Shown: positions 43,022 through 52,751, numbered from the stretch's first letter. The stretch: 64,000 nt of DNA from Schlegelella_A sp963778525 (GCA_963778525.1 CAVZUJ010000005.1:186001-250000); one strand, 5' to 3'. A program made the numbers and translations. Notes: generated from the sequence alone by a model not told the origin.

Positions 43022-43981
43022 ATGCCTGAGGCCGCTTTCGGGAAGATCGAGCTTCATCTCATCCGGGTGTTGCAGACCTTGATCAGCGAACGAAGCGTCT
43101 CGCGCGCCGCCATGCGCCTGGGCAGCAGCCAGCCCGCCGTCAGCGCCCAGTTGCGCCGGCTGCGTTCGCTCACCGGCGACGCGCTTCTGGTTCGCGCCGG
43201 TAGCGGCATGACGCCCACCGCGGTGGCGCTGCAATTGTTGGGCCCGGCCAGCACGGTGCTGCGCGAGGCCGACCGGCTGTTCGGCTCGCGCGCACGCGAG
43301 CGCGGTTTCGATCCGGCCGCGAGCGAGACGACGTTTCGCATCGCCGCCAGCGACTACCTCGACCCGCTGTTCCTGCCCGAGATCGTGGCCCACGTCCAGA
43401 AGCTCTCGCCGGGGGCGCGGCTCGAGCTCCTGCCGCTGACCGGCGAGTACGACTACCGTCGCAGCCTGGCCGCCGGCGAGGTCGATCTGGTGGTCGGCAA
43501 CTGGCTGCGCCCGCCCGGCGAGCTGCATCTCGGCCGGCTGATCAGCGACGAGATCGTCTGCCTGGTCGCCGCCGATCATCCGGCCGGCGCGCGGTCGTGG
43601 TCGAGCGAGCGCTACCTGGCCGCCGAGCACATCGCGCCGATGCCCTTCCATGCCAACGCCGCCGGCGTCGTCGACGACCACCTGGCCTCGCTCGGCCTCG
43701 TGCGCAGCGTGGCGGTGAAGAGCGCGCACTTCAGCCTGATCCCGCTGATGGTGTCGCAAAGCCGCCTGGTGCTGACGACCGGGCGCCTGTTCTGCTCGCG
43801 CTTCGTCGACGCGCTGCCGGTGAAGATCGTGCGCTGCCCGGTCGCCTTTCCGGCGCTCACCTACTACCAGCTCTGGCACGAGGTGACGCACGCCTCGCCC
43901 TCGTCGAGGTGGCTGCGCGAGCAGGTGCGCGAGGTGGCGCGCAACCTCGCCGGGCACGGCATGCCGAGGCGCGCGCCATGA
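43019..43981 (+). CDS. LysR-family transcriptional regulator of the purine cluster
   Basis: A 320-residue LysR protein. The N-terminal helix-turn-helix covers SVSRAAMRLGSSQPAVSAQL, and the effector domain begins near TTFRIAASDYLDPLFLPEIV. ATG at 43019 or 43022 can be used; neither has a clear ribosome-binding site. Its stop overlaps the guanine deaminase start as ATGA. Sitting between divergent xdhABC and the guaD-importer-deaminase unit, it is the likely activator of purine use. The effector (a purine or a breakdown product) is inferred from context only. Confidence 0.87.
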   Translation: MMPEAAFGKIELHLIRVLQTLISERSVSRAAMRLGSSQPAVSAQLRRLRSLTGDALLVRAGSGMTPTAVALQLLGPASTVLREADRLFGSRARERGFDPAASETTFRIAASDYLDPLFLPEIVAHVQKLSPGARLELLPLTGEYDYRRSLAAGEVDLVVGNWLRPPGELHLGRLISDEIVCLVAADHPAGARSWSSERYLAAEHIAPMPFHANAAGVVDDHLASLGLVRSVAVKSAHFSLIPLMVSQSRLVLTTGRLFCSRFVDALPVKIVRCPVAFPALTYYQLWHEVTHASPSSRWLREQVREVARNLAGHGMPRRAP

Positions 43982-45294
43982 GCGCTCCGGCCCGGCTCGC
44001 GCTCCATGGCGATCTGCTCGATTTCAGTGCCGAGCCGGCCTGGGGCGAGACCGAACCTTCGGCGGTGCGTTTTCGTCCCGGCCACTGGCTGCTCGTCGAA
44101 GGCGGGCGGATCGCCGGCGTGCAGGCCGAAGCGCCCGGCGAGGGCTGGCAGCGCCACGAGCACGCCGGCCGATGGATCCTGCCCGGCTTCATCGACACCC
44201 ACGTGCACAGCCCGCAGCTCGATGTCATCGCCAGCTACGGCAGCGAGCTTCTCGACTGGCTGACCACGCACACCTTTCCCGCCGAGACGCGCCATGCCGA
44301 CGAAGCGCACGCCGAAGCCACGGCAGCGCTCTTTCTCGATGCCCTGCTGGCGCACGGCACGACCGCGGCGGTCGTCTTTCCCACGGTGCACAAGGTCTCG
44401 GCCGACGCGCTCTTCGCCGCTGCCGAGCAGCGCGGCATGCGCCTGCTTGCCGGCAAGGTGCTGATGGATCGCAACGCCCCGCCCGAGCTCTGCGACGACG
44501 TGGCCGGCGCCGGGCGCGACACGCGTGCGCTGATCGCGCGTTGGCATGGCCGCGCCCGCCTGGCCTATGCCTTGACGGTGCGCTTCGCGCCGACCAGCAC
44601 GCCGGCGCAGCTCGCCCTCGCGGGGCGCTTCTGCCGCGACGACGCCAGTCTCTACATGCAGACCCACCTGGCCGAGAGCCGGGCCGAGGTGCAGTGGGTG
44701 CGCGAGCTCTTTCCCGAGGCGCGCAGCTATCTCGATGTCTACGCCCGCGCCGGCCTGCTGCACGCGAAGAGCGTCTTCGCGCACGGCATCTGGCTCGACG
44801 ACGCCGACCGCGCCGCGCTCGCCGCTGCCGGCGCGCAGATCGCGCACTCGCCGTCGTCGAATCTCTTTCTCGGCAGCGGCCTGTTCGGCTGGCGCGCGGC
44901 AGAAGCGGGCGGCGTGCATGTCAGCCTGGCCAGCGACGTCGGCGGCGGCACCAGCCTGTCGATGCTGCGCAACATGGCCGATGCCTACAAGATCCAGGCC
45001 CTCCAGGGCGAGCGCCTGACGGCCTGGAAGGCGCTGCACGCGGCCACCCGCGGCGCGGCGCAGGCGCTCGGCCTGGGCGCCGAGATCGGCTCGTTCGAGC
45101 CCGGGGCCGTCGCCGATGTCTGCATCTGGGACGAAGCGCTCGGGCCGGTCGCGCGTCGGCGCGCCGAGGTGGCGCGCACATTGCATGAGCGCGCCTTCGC
45201 CTGGATGATGCTCGGCGACGAGCGCAACCTCGTCGAGACGTTCGTTGCCGGCCGTCGCCTGCATGCGCGAGACTCCGCGCTGCGCCCAGAATGA
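43978..45294 (+). CDS. guaD: Guanine deaminase
   Basis: A 438-residue amidohydrolase that converts guanine to xanthine and ammonia. The zinc site has His75 and His77 in PGFIDTHVHSPQ, the His of MQTHLAES, the His of FAHGIWLDD and the Asp of SLASDVGGGTS. SPQLD(V)IASYGSELLDWL is specific for the GuaD group rather than other amidohydrolases. Length is normal. ATG at 43978 overlaps the LysR stop. Xanthine formed here is the substrate of XdhABC encoded on the other side of the regulator. Confidence 0.92.
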   Translation: MSAPARLALHGDLLDFSAEPAWGETEPSAVRFRPGHWLLVEGGRIAGVQAEAPGEGWQRHEHAGRWILPGFIDTHVHSPQLDVIASYGSELLDWLTTHTFPAETRHADEAHAEATAALFLDALLAHGTTAAVVFPTVHKVSADALFAAAEQRGMRLLAGKVLMDRNAPPELCDDVAGAGRDTRALIARWHGRARLAYALTVRFAPTSTPAQLALAGRFCRDDASLYMQTHLAESRAEVQWVRELFPEARSYLDVYARAGLLHAKSVFAHGIWLDDADRAALAAAGAQIAHSPSSNLFLGSGLFGWRAAEAGGVHVSLASDVGGGTSLSMLRNMADAYKIQALQGERLTAWKALHAATRGAAQALGLGAEIGSFEPGAVADVCIWDEALGPVARRRAEVARTLHERAFAWMMLGDERNLVETFVAGRRLHARDSALRPE

Positions 45295-45334
45295 TTGCCG
45301 GACCTCCTCACCCGGGCAAAGCGAAGGATCTCGT

Positions 45335-46864
45335 TTGACTCCCCTGCGCCTCGAGCTCGTCGACATCAGCAAGCAATACCCGGCGGTCAAGGCCAACGAC
45401 CGGGTGAACCTGCGCGTCAAGCCGGGCGAGATCCATGCCGTGCTCGGGGAGAACGGCGCCGGCAAGTCGACCTTGATGAAGATCATCTACGGCGCGGTCC
45501 GGCCCGACGAGGGCGAGATCCGCTGGAACGGCCAGGCCGTGCAGATCGCGTCGCCGGCGGCGGCACGCGCGCTCGGCATCAGCATGGTCTACCAGCACTT
45601 CAGCCTGTTCGACACGCTGACCGCGGCCGAGAACGTCTGGCTCGGCCTCGACAAGTCGCTCTCGCTCGCCCGGGTCACGGCGCGCATCACCGAAGTGGCG
45701 GGCGTCTACGGCCTCGAGGTCGATCCGCTGCGGCCGGTGCATACGCTTTCGGTCGGCGAGCGCCAGCGCGTCGAGATCGTGCGCGCGCTGATGACGAGCC
45801 CGAAGTTGCTGATCCTCGACGAGCCGACCTCGGTGCTCACGCCGCAGGCCGTGCAGACGCTTTTCGTGACGCTGCGCAAGCTCGCCGCCGAAGGTTGCGC
45901 CATCCTCTACATCTCGCACAAGCTCGACGAGATCCGCGCCCTTTGCCACCACTGCACGGTGTTGCGGGGCGGCAAGGTCACCGGCGAGGTCGATCCGGCC
46001 GGGGAGACGAACGCGAGCCTGTCGCGCCTGATGATCGGTGCCGAGCCGCCGCAGCTGCAGCACCACGAGGCGCGCGCCGGCGCCGTCGTGCTCGAGGTCC
46101 GCGACCTCTCCCTGGCCAAGGACGATCCGTTCGGCACGACGCTCGAGTCGATCTCCTTCGAGGTGCGCGCCGGCGAGGTGCTCGGCATCGCCGGGGTCTC
46201 GGGCAATGGCCAGCAGGAGCTGATGCGGGCGCTTTCCGGCGAGGACGTGCGGGCGCCCAAGGGCTCGATCCGCCTGTTCGAGAGCGACATCGCGCGGGCT
46301 CGCCCGAGCGCGCGCCGGCGCCAGGGCCTGCACTTCGTTCCCGAAGAGCGCCTCGGCCGCGGCGCGGTGCCGACCTTGTCCCTGGCGCAGAACACGCTGC
46401 TGACGCGCACGCGTGCGGTCGGGCGCTCGGGCTGGATCCGCGTCGGCGACGTCGCCGCCCTGGCCGACGCACTGATCCGCCGCTTCAACGTCAGGGCCGG
46501 CGGCCCGGGCTCGGCGGCGAAGAGCCTGTCGGGCGGCAACCTGCAGAAGTTCATCGTCGGGCGCGAGATCGATGCCGACCCGAAGCTGCTCATCGTCTCG
46601 CAGCCGACCTGGGGCGTCGACGTCGGCGCCGCGGCGCAGATCCGCGGCGAGCTGCTGGCCTTGCGCGACAACGGCTGCGCCGTGCTCGTGGTCAGCGAGG
46701 AGCTCGACGAGCTGTTCGAGATCTGCGACCGGCTCGTCGTGATCGCGCAGGGGCGCGTCTCGCCGAGCGTGAAGAAGAGCGAGGCCTCGGCCCTGATGAT
46801 CGGCGAGTGGATGAGCGGCCTGTGGCAATCGGGCGAGAAGGCGGCACCGCATGCTGCGGCTTGA
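45335..46864 (+). CDS. Nucleoside/purine ABC transporter ATPase (BMP-associated, tandem)
   Basis: A 509-residue protein with two ABC domains, as in NupA/YufO-type ATPases. The first has Walker A GENGAGKST, signature LSVGERQRVEIVRAL and Walker B LLILDEPTSVLTP. The second has a degenerate Walker A (GVSGNGQQE) but an intact LSGGNLQKFIVGRE signature and LLIVSQPTWGVDVG. It energises import with the two permeases and the lipoprotein that follow. The start is TTG at 45335 with AAGGA six bases upstream. It overlaps the next permease gene by 14 bases. Confidence 0.88.
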   Translation: MTPLRLELVDISKQYPAVKANDRVNLRVKPGEIHAVLGENGAGKSTLMKIIYGAVRPDEGEIRWNGQAVQIASPAAARALGISMVYQHFSLFDTLTAAENVWLGLDKSLSLARVTARITEVAGVYGLEVDPLRPVHTLSVGERQRVEIVRALMTSPKLLILDEPTSVLTPQAVQTLFVTLRKLAAEGCAILYISHKLDEIRALCHHCTVLRGGKVTGEVDPAGETNASLSRLMIGAEPPQLQHHEARAGAVVLEVRDLSLAKDDPFGTTLESISFEVRAGEVLGIAGVSGNGQQELMRALSGEDVRAPKGSIRLFESDIARARPSARRRQGLHFVPEERLGRGAVPTLSLAQNTLLTRTRAVGRSGWIRVGDVAALADALIRRFNVRAGGPGSAAKSLSGGNLQKFIVGREIDADPKLLIVSQPTWGVDVGAAAQIRGELLALRDNGCAVLVVSEELDELFEICDRLVVIAQGRVSPSVKKSEASALMIGEWMSGLWQSGEKAAPHAAA

Positions 46865-48017
46865 GCCGCGGCCCGAGCCGTCGCGGGCGATGTCGATCGC
46901 CTCGCCGCTGATCTCGCTCGCCGTCACCGTCGTCATCGGCACCCTGCTGTTCGTGCTCCTCGGCAAGGACCCGCTGCGCGGCCTGGAGGTCTTCTTCGTC
47001 GAGCCGATCCGCAGCGGCTATGCCTGGAGCGAGCTGGCGATCAAGGCGACGCCCCTGCTGCTCATCGCCCTCGGCCTGGCGGTGTGCTTTCGCTCCAACG
47101 TCTGGAACATCGGCGCCGAAGGCCAGTACGTGATCGGCGCGATCGCCGCGAGCGGCGTCGCCATGCTCGCGGGGAAAGACACCGGCCACTGGATCTTCGT
47201 GCCGGTGCTCGTCGCCGGCGTTTTCGGAGGCATGGCCTGGGCGGCCATCGTCGCGCTGCTGCGCGACCGCTTCAACGCCAGCGAGATCCTGGTGAGCCTG
47301 ATGCTCGTCTACGTCGCCGAGCAGGTCCTGAACTACTTCGTCTACGGACCGTGGAAGGACCCGCACGGCTACAACTTTCCGCAGACGATCACCTTCCTGA
47401 AGGCGACCCAGGTGCCGCGCCTGATCGGCAGCTATCGCGTCAACATCGGCACGATCGGCGGGCTCCTCGCCGCCGCCGCGTTCTGGATCCTGCTGTTTCG
47501 CACCTACGCCGGTTTTCAGCTGCAGGTCGGCGGCCTCGCGCCCGCCGCGGCCCGCTACGCCGGCTTCTCGTCGCGCAAGGCCTTGTGGACGGCGCTGCTG
47601 CTGTCGGGCGGCATGGCCGGCCTGGCCGGCGGCCTCGAAGTCTCCGGGCCGCTCGGCCAGCTCACGCCGCATGTGCCGGTGGGCTACGGCTTCGCGGCGA
47701 TCATCGTCGCCTTCGTCGGGCGCCTGCATCCGGTGGGCATCGTCTTCTCGGCGATCCTGATGAGCATGTTCTACATCGGCGGCGAGCTGGCGCAGTCGCG
47801 CCTCGGCCTGCCGCAATCGCTGACCGGCGTGTTCCAGGGCCTGCTGCTCTTCGCGCTGCTCGCCTGCGACACGCTGATCGCCTACCGCGTGCGCTGGAAG
47901 CCGGCGCGTGCGGGCGGCGCCGCAGCGGGTTCGCCGATTCCGGCGCCGGCGCTCGACGACGCGCCGCTCAGCCCGGTCGTCGCGGCCACGGCGTTGCCGG
48001 CGCGGGAAGGTGCGTGA
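46851..48017 (+). CDS. Nucleoside/purine ABC transporter permease 1
   Basis: A 388-residue BPD_transp_2-type permease of the BMP-associated class, with about nine hydrophobic segments. FRSNVWNIGAEGQYVIGAI is the YufP/NupB-type signature, and RFNASEILVSLMLVYVAEQ the coupling region. The C-terminal 45 residues are an Ala/Pro-rich tail. It starts inside the end of the ATPase gene, and its stop shares one base with the next start (TGATG), so the four importer genes are tightly coupled. Confidence 0.9.
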   Translation: MLRLEPRPEPSRAMSIASPLISLAVTVVIGTLLFVLLGKDPLRGLEVFFVEPIRSGYAWSELAIKATPLLLIALGLAVCFRSNVWNIGAEGQYVIGAIAASGVAMLAGKDTGHWIFVPVLVAGVFGGMAWAAIVALLRDRFNASEILVSLMLVYVAEQVLNYFVYGPWKDPHGYNFPQTITFLKATQVPRLIGSYRVNIGTIGGLLAAAAFWILLFRTYAGFQLQVGGLAPAAARYAGFSSRKALWTALLLSGGMAGLAGGLEVSGPLGQLTPHVPVGYGFAAIIVAFVGRLHPVGIVFSAILMSMFYIGGELAQSRLGLPQSLTGVFQGLLLFALLACDTLIAYRVRWKPARAGGAAAGSPIPAPALDDAPLSPVVAATALPAREGA

Positions 48018-48934
48018 TGGACCAGGCCGCCCTCCTCATCGCCGCCACGCTCAACTCGGGCACCGTGCTCGCCTTCGCGGCGCTCGGCCTGCTCATCAAC
48101 GAGCGCGCCGGCATCGTCAACCTCGGCGCCGAAGGAATGATGCTGGTGGCCGCCGTCGCCGGCTTCGCGACGGCCGTGCACACGGGCAACGAGTGGGCAG
48201 CCTTCGGTGCCGGTGCCCTGGCCGGCGCGCTGCTCGCGGCTGCCTTCGGCGTGCTGGTGATCTGGCTCAATACCAACCAGTACGCCACCGGCCTCGCCCT
48301 CAGCCTCTTCGGCACCGGCTTCTCGGCCTTTGCGGGCATTCGCTACGCGCAGGAAAAGCTCGGCGAGCGGGCGAGCTTTCACATCCCCTACCTCGCCGAC
48401 CTGCCTTTCGTCGGCCCGGCGTTCTTTCGCCAGCATCCGATGGTCTACATCGCCATCGCGCTCACTGTCGCCATCGCCTGGTTCCTCTATCGCTCGCGCG
48501 CCGGGCTGGTGTTGCGCGCGGTCGGCGAGTCGCCGGAATCGGCGCACGCGCTCGGCTATCCGGTGCGCCGGATCCGCCTGCTGGCGGTGATCGTGGGCGG
48601 GGCGCTTTGCGGGGTCGCCGGTGCGTATGTCTCGGTCGTCTACACCCACCTCTGGGTCGAGGGCATGATCGCCGGCAAGGGCTGGATCGCGCTGGCGCTC
48701 ACCACCTTCGCCACCTGGCGGCCGGCGCGCGTGCTGCTCGGCGCCTATCTGTTCGGCGGGGTGACGATGCTGCAGTTCCAGCTGCAGGGCGAGGGCGTGC
48801 AGATCTCGAGCCAGTTCCTGACCATGCTTCCGTACCTGTCGACCATCCTCGTGCTCGTCCTCATTTCCAGGAACGCGTCGTTCATCCGCGTCAACATGCC
48901 GGCGTCGATCGGCAAGCCGTTCTTCCCGGGCTGA
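48017..48934 (+). CDS. Nucleoside/purine ABC transporter permease 2
   Basis: A 305-residue second permease with about eight hydrophobic segments. INERAGIVNLGAEGMMLVAA is the signature shared by YufQ/NupC-type subunits; YPVRRIRLLAVIVGGALCGVAGAY and HLWVEGMIAGKGWIALAL follow. It forms a heterodimeric channel with the preceding permease. The lipoprotein receptor gene follows after 68 bases. Confidence 0.9.
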   Translation: MDQAALLIAATLNSGTVLAFAALGLLINERAGIVNLGAEGMMLVAAVAGFATAVHTGNEWAAFGAGALAGALLAAAFGVLVIWLNTNQYATGLALSLFGTGFSAFAGIRYAQEKLGERASFHIPYLADLPFVGPAFFRQHPMVYIAIALTVAIAWFLYRSRAGLVLRAVGESPESAHALGYPVRRIRLLAVIVGGALCGVAGAYVSVVYTHLWVEGMIAGKGWIALALTTFATWRPARVLLGAYLFGGVTMLQFQLQGEGVQISSQFLTMLPYLSTILVLVLISRNASFIRVNMPASIGKPFFPG

Positions 48935-49002
48935 GCTTGGCTCGATAATCGCCGCTTCGCCTCGGCGAGCACTCCTCAATCGACCCCTTCACTGGAGCCA
49001 CC

Positions 49003-50238
49003 ATGACTAGACTCTCGAAACGGTCCTTCGTCCAACTCGCCGGCTGGAGCTCGCTCGCGTTGCTGACCGCGCTGGCCGGCTGCAGCAAGAAGGAAGAAAC
49101 GACGACGACCACGAACACGACGCCGGCAGGCTCCACGACGACCACGACCACCACCACGTCGAGCACCACGATGTCGGCGTCCGCCCCGGCGTCCGCGGCG
49201 CCGGTGGCCGGCGCCGCCAGCGCCCCGCTCAAGGTCGCCTTCGCCTACGTCGGCCCGGTCGGCGACGGCGGCTGGACGTTCGCACACGACAACGCGCGCA
49301 AGGCGCTGCAGGAGCATTTCGGCGACAAGATCGTCACCAGCTTCGTCGAGAAGGTGCCCGAAGGGGCCGACGCCGAGCGCGTGTTCCGCGACATGGCCAG
49401 CCAGGGCAACAAGCTCATCTTCGGCACGACCTTCGGCTACATGGAGCCGATGCAGAAGGCCGCCGCCGACCTGCCCGACGTCAAGTTCGAGCACGCGACC
49501 GGCTACAAGACCGCGCCCAACATGCGCACCTACGACAGCCGCACCTACGAAGGCGCCTACATGGCCGGCGTGATCGCCGGCGGCATGACCAAGACCAACG
49601 TCCTCGGCGTCGTCGGCTCGGTGCCGATTCCCGAGGTGATCCGCAACATCGACAGCTTCACGATGGGCGCGCTCTCGGTCAACCCGAAGATCAAGACCAA
49701 GGTCGTCTGGGTCAACGAGTGGTTCAACCCGCCGAAGGAAACCGACGCGGCGCAGTCGCTCATCAACGGCGGCGCCGACGTGCTGATGCAGAACACCGAC
49801 TCCTCGGCCGTGCTGCAGACCGCGGGCAAGGCCGGCAAGTACGCCTTCGGCTGGGATTCCGACATGCACGCCTACGCGCCCGAAGCGCATCTGGCGTCGG
49901 CCGTCGTGAACTGGGCGCCGTACTACATCAATGCCACGCAGGACGTGCTCGACGGCACGTGGAAGGGCGACCAACGCTCCTGGTGGGGCGTCAAGGAAGG
50001 CGCGATCGACATCGTCTCGATTTCCGACAAGGTGCCCGCCGAACTGAAGGCCAAGCTCGATACCGTCAAGGCCGGCCTGAAGGACGGCAGCTTCGCGATC
50101 TGGAAAGGCCCGATCACCAGCAACACCGGCAAGGTCGAGGTCGCGGCCGGCACGACGGCCGACGACAAGTTCCTCGGCGGCATCAACTTCTTCGTCAAGG
50201 GCGTGGAAGGCTCGGTTCCGGGCGGCGACAAGAAGTAG
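49003..50238 (+). CDS. BMP-family purine/nucleoside-binding lipoprotein
   Basis: A 411-residue substrate receptor of the BMP (PnrA/Med-like) family. The lipoprotein signal is ALAGC (Cys27). A conspicuous Thr/Ser/Ala-rich linker of about 45 residues follows, and the binding domain begins near LKVAFAYVGPVGDGGWTFAH. It contains IFGTTFGYMEPMQKAA, YEGAYMAGVIAGGMTKT and DVLMQNTDSSAVLQ. Gram-negative BMP receptors are normally soluble, but lipoprotein forms are known. With guaD, xdh and the deaminase next door, free purine bases are the likely ligands. Confidence 0.88.
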   Translation: MTRLSKRSFVQLAGWSSLALLTALAGCSKKEETTTTTNTTPAGSTTTTTTTTSSTTMSASAPASAAPVAGAASAPLKVAFAYVGPVGDGGWTFAHDNARKALQEHFGDKIVTSFVEKVPEGADAERVFRDMASQGNKLIFGTTFGYMEPMQKAAADLPDVKFEHATGYKTAPNMRTYDSRTYEGAYMAGVIAGGMTKTNVLGVVGSVPIPEVIRNIDSFTMGALSVNPKIKTKVVWVNEWFNPPKETDAAQSLINGGADVLMQNTDSSAVLQTAGKAGKYAFGWDSDMHAYAPEAHLASAVVNWAPYYINATQDVLDGTWKGDQRSWWGVKEGAIDIVSISDKVPAELKAKLDTVKAGLKDGSFAIWKGPITSNTGKVEVAAGTTADDKFLGGINFFVKGVEGSVPGGDKK

Positions 50239-50248
50239 GGCGCGCACG

Positions 50249-51287
50249 ATGGAATTCGGCGTCGTCGCGCGGCCGCGGCTGCTGGAGCTGCTGCGCACGA
50301 TGCCGAAGGCCGAGCTGCATATCCATATCGAGGGCTCGCTCGAGCCCGAGCTGATCTTCGCGCTGGCGAAGAAGAACGGCGTGGCGCTGGCTTATCCCAG
50401 CGTCGAGGCCCTGCGCGCGGCCTACGCCTTCAGCGACCTGCAGAGCTTTCTCGACATCTACTACGCCGGCGCCAGCGTCCTGCTGCACGAGAGCGATTTC
50501 GAGGCGATGGCGATGGCGTATTTCGAGCGCGCCGCTCGCCGACAACGTCGTCCACGCCGAGATCTTCTTCGATCCGCAGACGCATACCGCGCGCGGCGTG
50601 GCGATGGGCACGGTGATCCGCGGCCTGGCCCGCGCCTGCGAGCGCGCCGAGCGCGAGCTCGGCATCACGAGCGCGCTCATCCTCTGCTTCCTGCGCCACC
50701 TGAGCGAAGACGAAGCCATCGCCACCTTGCGCGATGCGCTGCCGTATCGCGAGCACTTCATCGGCGTCGGCCTCGACAGCAGCGAGCGCGGCCATCCGCC
50801 CGAGAAGTTCGCGCGTGTCTTCGACGAGGCCGGCCGGCTCGGCCTGCATCGCGTCGCCCACGCCGGCGAGGAAGGGCCGCCGGCCTACATCGAGAGCGCG
50901 CTCGACGTGCTGCATGCCGAGCGCATCGATCACGGCGTGCGCTGCGTCGAGAGCCCGGCGCTGATGAAGCGGCTCGCCGAAGAAGGCGTGGCGCTCACGG
51001 TCTGCCCGCTGTCGAACCTGAAGCTGCGCGTCTTCGACACGCTCGACAAGCACAACCTCGCCGACCTCCTCGCCGCCGGCATCAAGGCGACCATCAATTC
51101 CGACGACCCGGCGTATTTCGGCGGCTACATCAACGCCAACTTCATCGCCACTTTCGAGGCCCTGCCGCAGCTCGGCGCGGCCGAGGCCCACGCCCTGGCG
51201 GGCAACAGCTTCGATGCGAGCTTTTGCGACGCGGACTCGAAACGCGCCTGGCGGGCCCGGCTCGACGGCGTCTTCGCCTCCGCCTGA
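50249..51287 (+). CDS. Adenine deaminase (adenosine deaminase family), one frameshift
   Basis: A metal-dependent deaminase with HxH in AELHIHIEGSLEPE (His24, His26), the catalytic Glu in HAGEEGPP and the metal Asp in NSDDPAYFGGY. The segments SALILCFLRHLSEDEA and GVGLDSSERGHPPEKF match the Aah1/PA0148 group that deaminates adenine to hypoxanthine, not adenosine deaminases proper. Automated annotation would probably call it add. The frame breaks near 50530: after MAYFER one base is surplus (or two are missing) before PLADNVVHAEIFFDPQTHT. Eleven bases separate it from the BMP receptor gene. Hypoxanthine formed would feed XdhABC. Confidence 0.82.
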
Positions 51288-51329
51288 CAGCGGGGACGAA
51301 GCACCGGCAAGGCGACAATCCTCCAGCGC

Positions 51330-52106
51330 ATGGCCGGACTGGAACACCTTCTCTTCGATCCGCAGACGTGGATCGCCCTGGCGACGCTGACGGCGCTCGA
51401 GCTCGTGCTCGGCATCGACAACATCGTCTTCATCTCGATCCTCGTCGACAGGCTGCCGCCAGAGCAGCAGAAGCGGGCGCGCCTGATCGGCCTGTTCCTG
51501 GCGATGTTCATGCGCGTCGGCCTGCTGCTCGTGATCTCGTGGATCATCGGCCTGACGGCGCCGCTCTTCAACATCGGCAGGGACGTCTCGGGCCGCGACC
51601 TGATCCTGATCGGCGGTGGCCTGTTCCTGATCTGGAAGAGCACCGGCGAGATCCACGAGGCGATCGAAGGCGACTCCCGGCACGAGCGGGCGGCGACGAA
51701 GGCGAACTTCGCGGCCGTGATCGTGCAGATCATCATCATCGACATGGTGTTCTCGCTCGACTCGATCATCACCGCCGTCGGCATGGTCGACCACGTCGCG
51801 GTGATGATCGCGGCGGTCATCGCGTCGGTGGCCATGATGATGCTGTTCTCGGGCGCGATCGGCCGCTTCGTCAGCCACCACCCGACGATCAAGATGCTGG
51901 CGCTCGCCTTTCTCGTCGTCATCGGCGTGGTCCTGATCGCCGAGGGCTTCGGGCTGCATGTGCCCAAGGGCTACATCTACTTCTCGATGGCCTTCGCGCT
52001 CGGCGTCGAGTCGCTCAACATCTGGTCGCGCAAGCGCGCGAAGAAGGCGGCGCGCCCGAATTCGACATCCGCCGACCTCGGTGGGCACGGCGGCTCGACG
52101 CCCTGA
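51330..52106 (+). CDS. TerC family integral membrane protein
   Basis: A 258-residue membrane protein with about seven hydrophobic segments and the TerC hallmarks LTALELVLGIDNIVFISIL and IIIIDMVFSLDSIITAVGM, both carrying acidic residues within the membrane. Members have been linked to tellurite resistance and to manganese or other metal export. No metal riboswitch (yybP-ykoY type) is visible in the 42 bases upstream. The start at 51330 fits the family. The C-terminus is a short polar tail. Confidence 0.88.
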   Translation: MAGLEHLLFDPQTWIALATLTALELVLGIDNIVFISILVDRLPPEQQKRARLIGLFLAMFMRVGLLLVISWIIGLTAPLFNIGRDVSGRDLILIGGGLFLIWKSTGEIHEAIEGDSRHERAATKANFAAVIVQIIIIDMVFSLDSIITAVGMVDHVAVMIAAVIASVAMMMLFSGAIGRFVSHHPTIKMLALAFLVVIGVVLIAEGFGLHVPKGYIYFSMAFALGVESLNIWSRKRAKKAARPNSTSADLGGHGGSTP

Positions 52107-52118
52107 ACGGAGAACCCG

Positions 52119-52751
52119 ATGGCCAACGATCGCAAGCTGATCCTCTATCACTCGCCGCAGTCGCGCTCGGTCGGCGCCCTGATCCTGCTCGAGGAGCTGG
52201 GCGCCGACTACGAGCTGCGCGCGATCGACCTCGGCAAGGGCGAGCAGCGCCAGGCGGCCTACCTCGCCGTCAACCCGATGGGCAAGGTGCCGGCCATCGT
52301 GCACGACGGCGCGGTCGTCACCGAGCAAGGTGCGGTCTATGCCTACGCCGCCGACCTGTATCCGGAGGCGGGCATCACGCCCGCCATCGGCGATCCGCTG
52401 CGCGGACCGTACCTGCGCTGGTTGTTCTTCTATGGCTCGTCGTTCGAGCCGGCGGTGGTCGATCGCTCGATGAAGCGCGAGCCCGCGCCGCCGTCGACCT
52501 CGCCTTACGGCGACTTCGACACCACCATCAAGACGCTGCTCGACCAGCTTGGCGACGGCCCGTACCTGCTCGGCGAACGCTTCACCGCGGTCGACGTGCT
52601 GTGGGGCACGGCATTGCGCTGGATGACGATGTTCAAGCTCGTGGCCGAGACGCCCGCGGTCAATGCCTACGTCGCGCGCATGGGCGCGCGCCCGGCCGCC
52701 CAGCGCGCTGCGAGGATCGACGCCGACATCCTGGCGGCACGCGGCAAGTAG
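52119..52751 (+). CDS. Glutathione S-transferase family protein
   Basis: A 210-residue GST. The thioredoxin-like N-terminal domain has KLILYHSPQSRSVGALILLE (Ser in the active-site position), NPMGKVPAIV with the cis-Pro, and VTEQGAVYAYAAD for the gamma-glutamyl site. The all-helical C-terminal domain contains YLLGERFTAVDVLWGTAL. The substrate is not predictable. It begins 12 bases after the TerC gene, so the two may be co-transcribed. Confidence 0.87.
   Translation: MANDRKLILYHSPQSRSVGALILLEELGADYELRAIDLGKGEQRQAAYLAVNPMGKVPAIVHDGAVVTEQGAVYAYAADLYPEAGITPAIGDPLRGPYLRWLFFYGSSFEPAVVDRSMKREPAPPSTSPYGDFDTTIKTLLDQLGDGPYLLGERFTAVDVLWGTALRWMTMFKLVAETPAVNAYVARMGARPAAQRAARIDADILAARGK

Noticed and set aside
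51288..51329. Metal riboswitch ahead of the TerC gene
   Set aside because: The gap is only 42 bases, too short for a yybP-ykoY type element, and lacks its conserved features.
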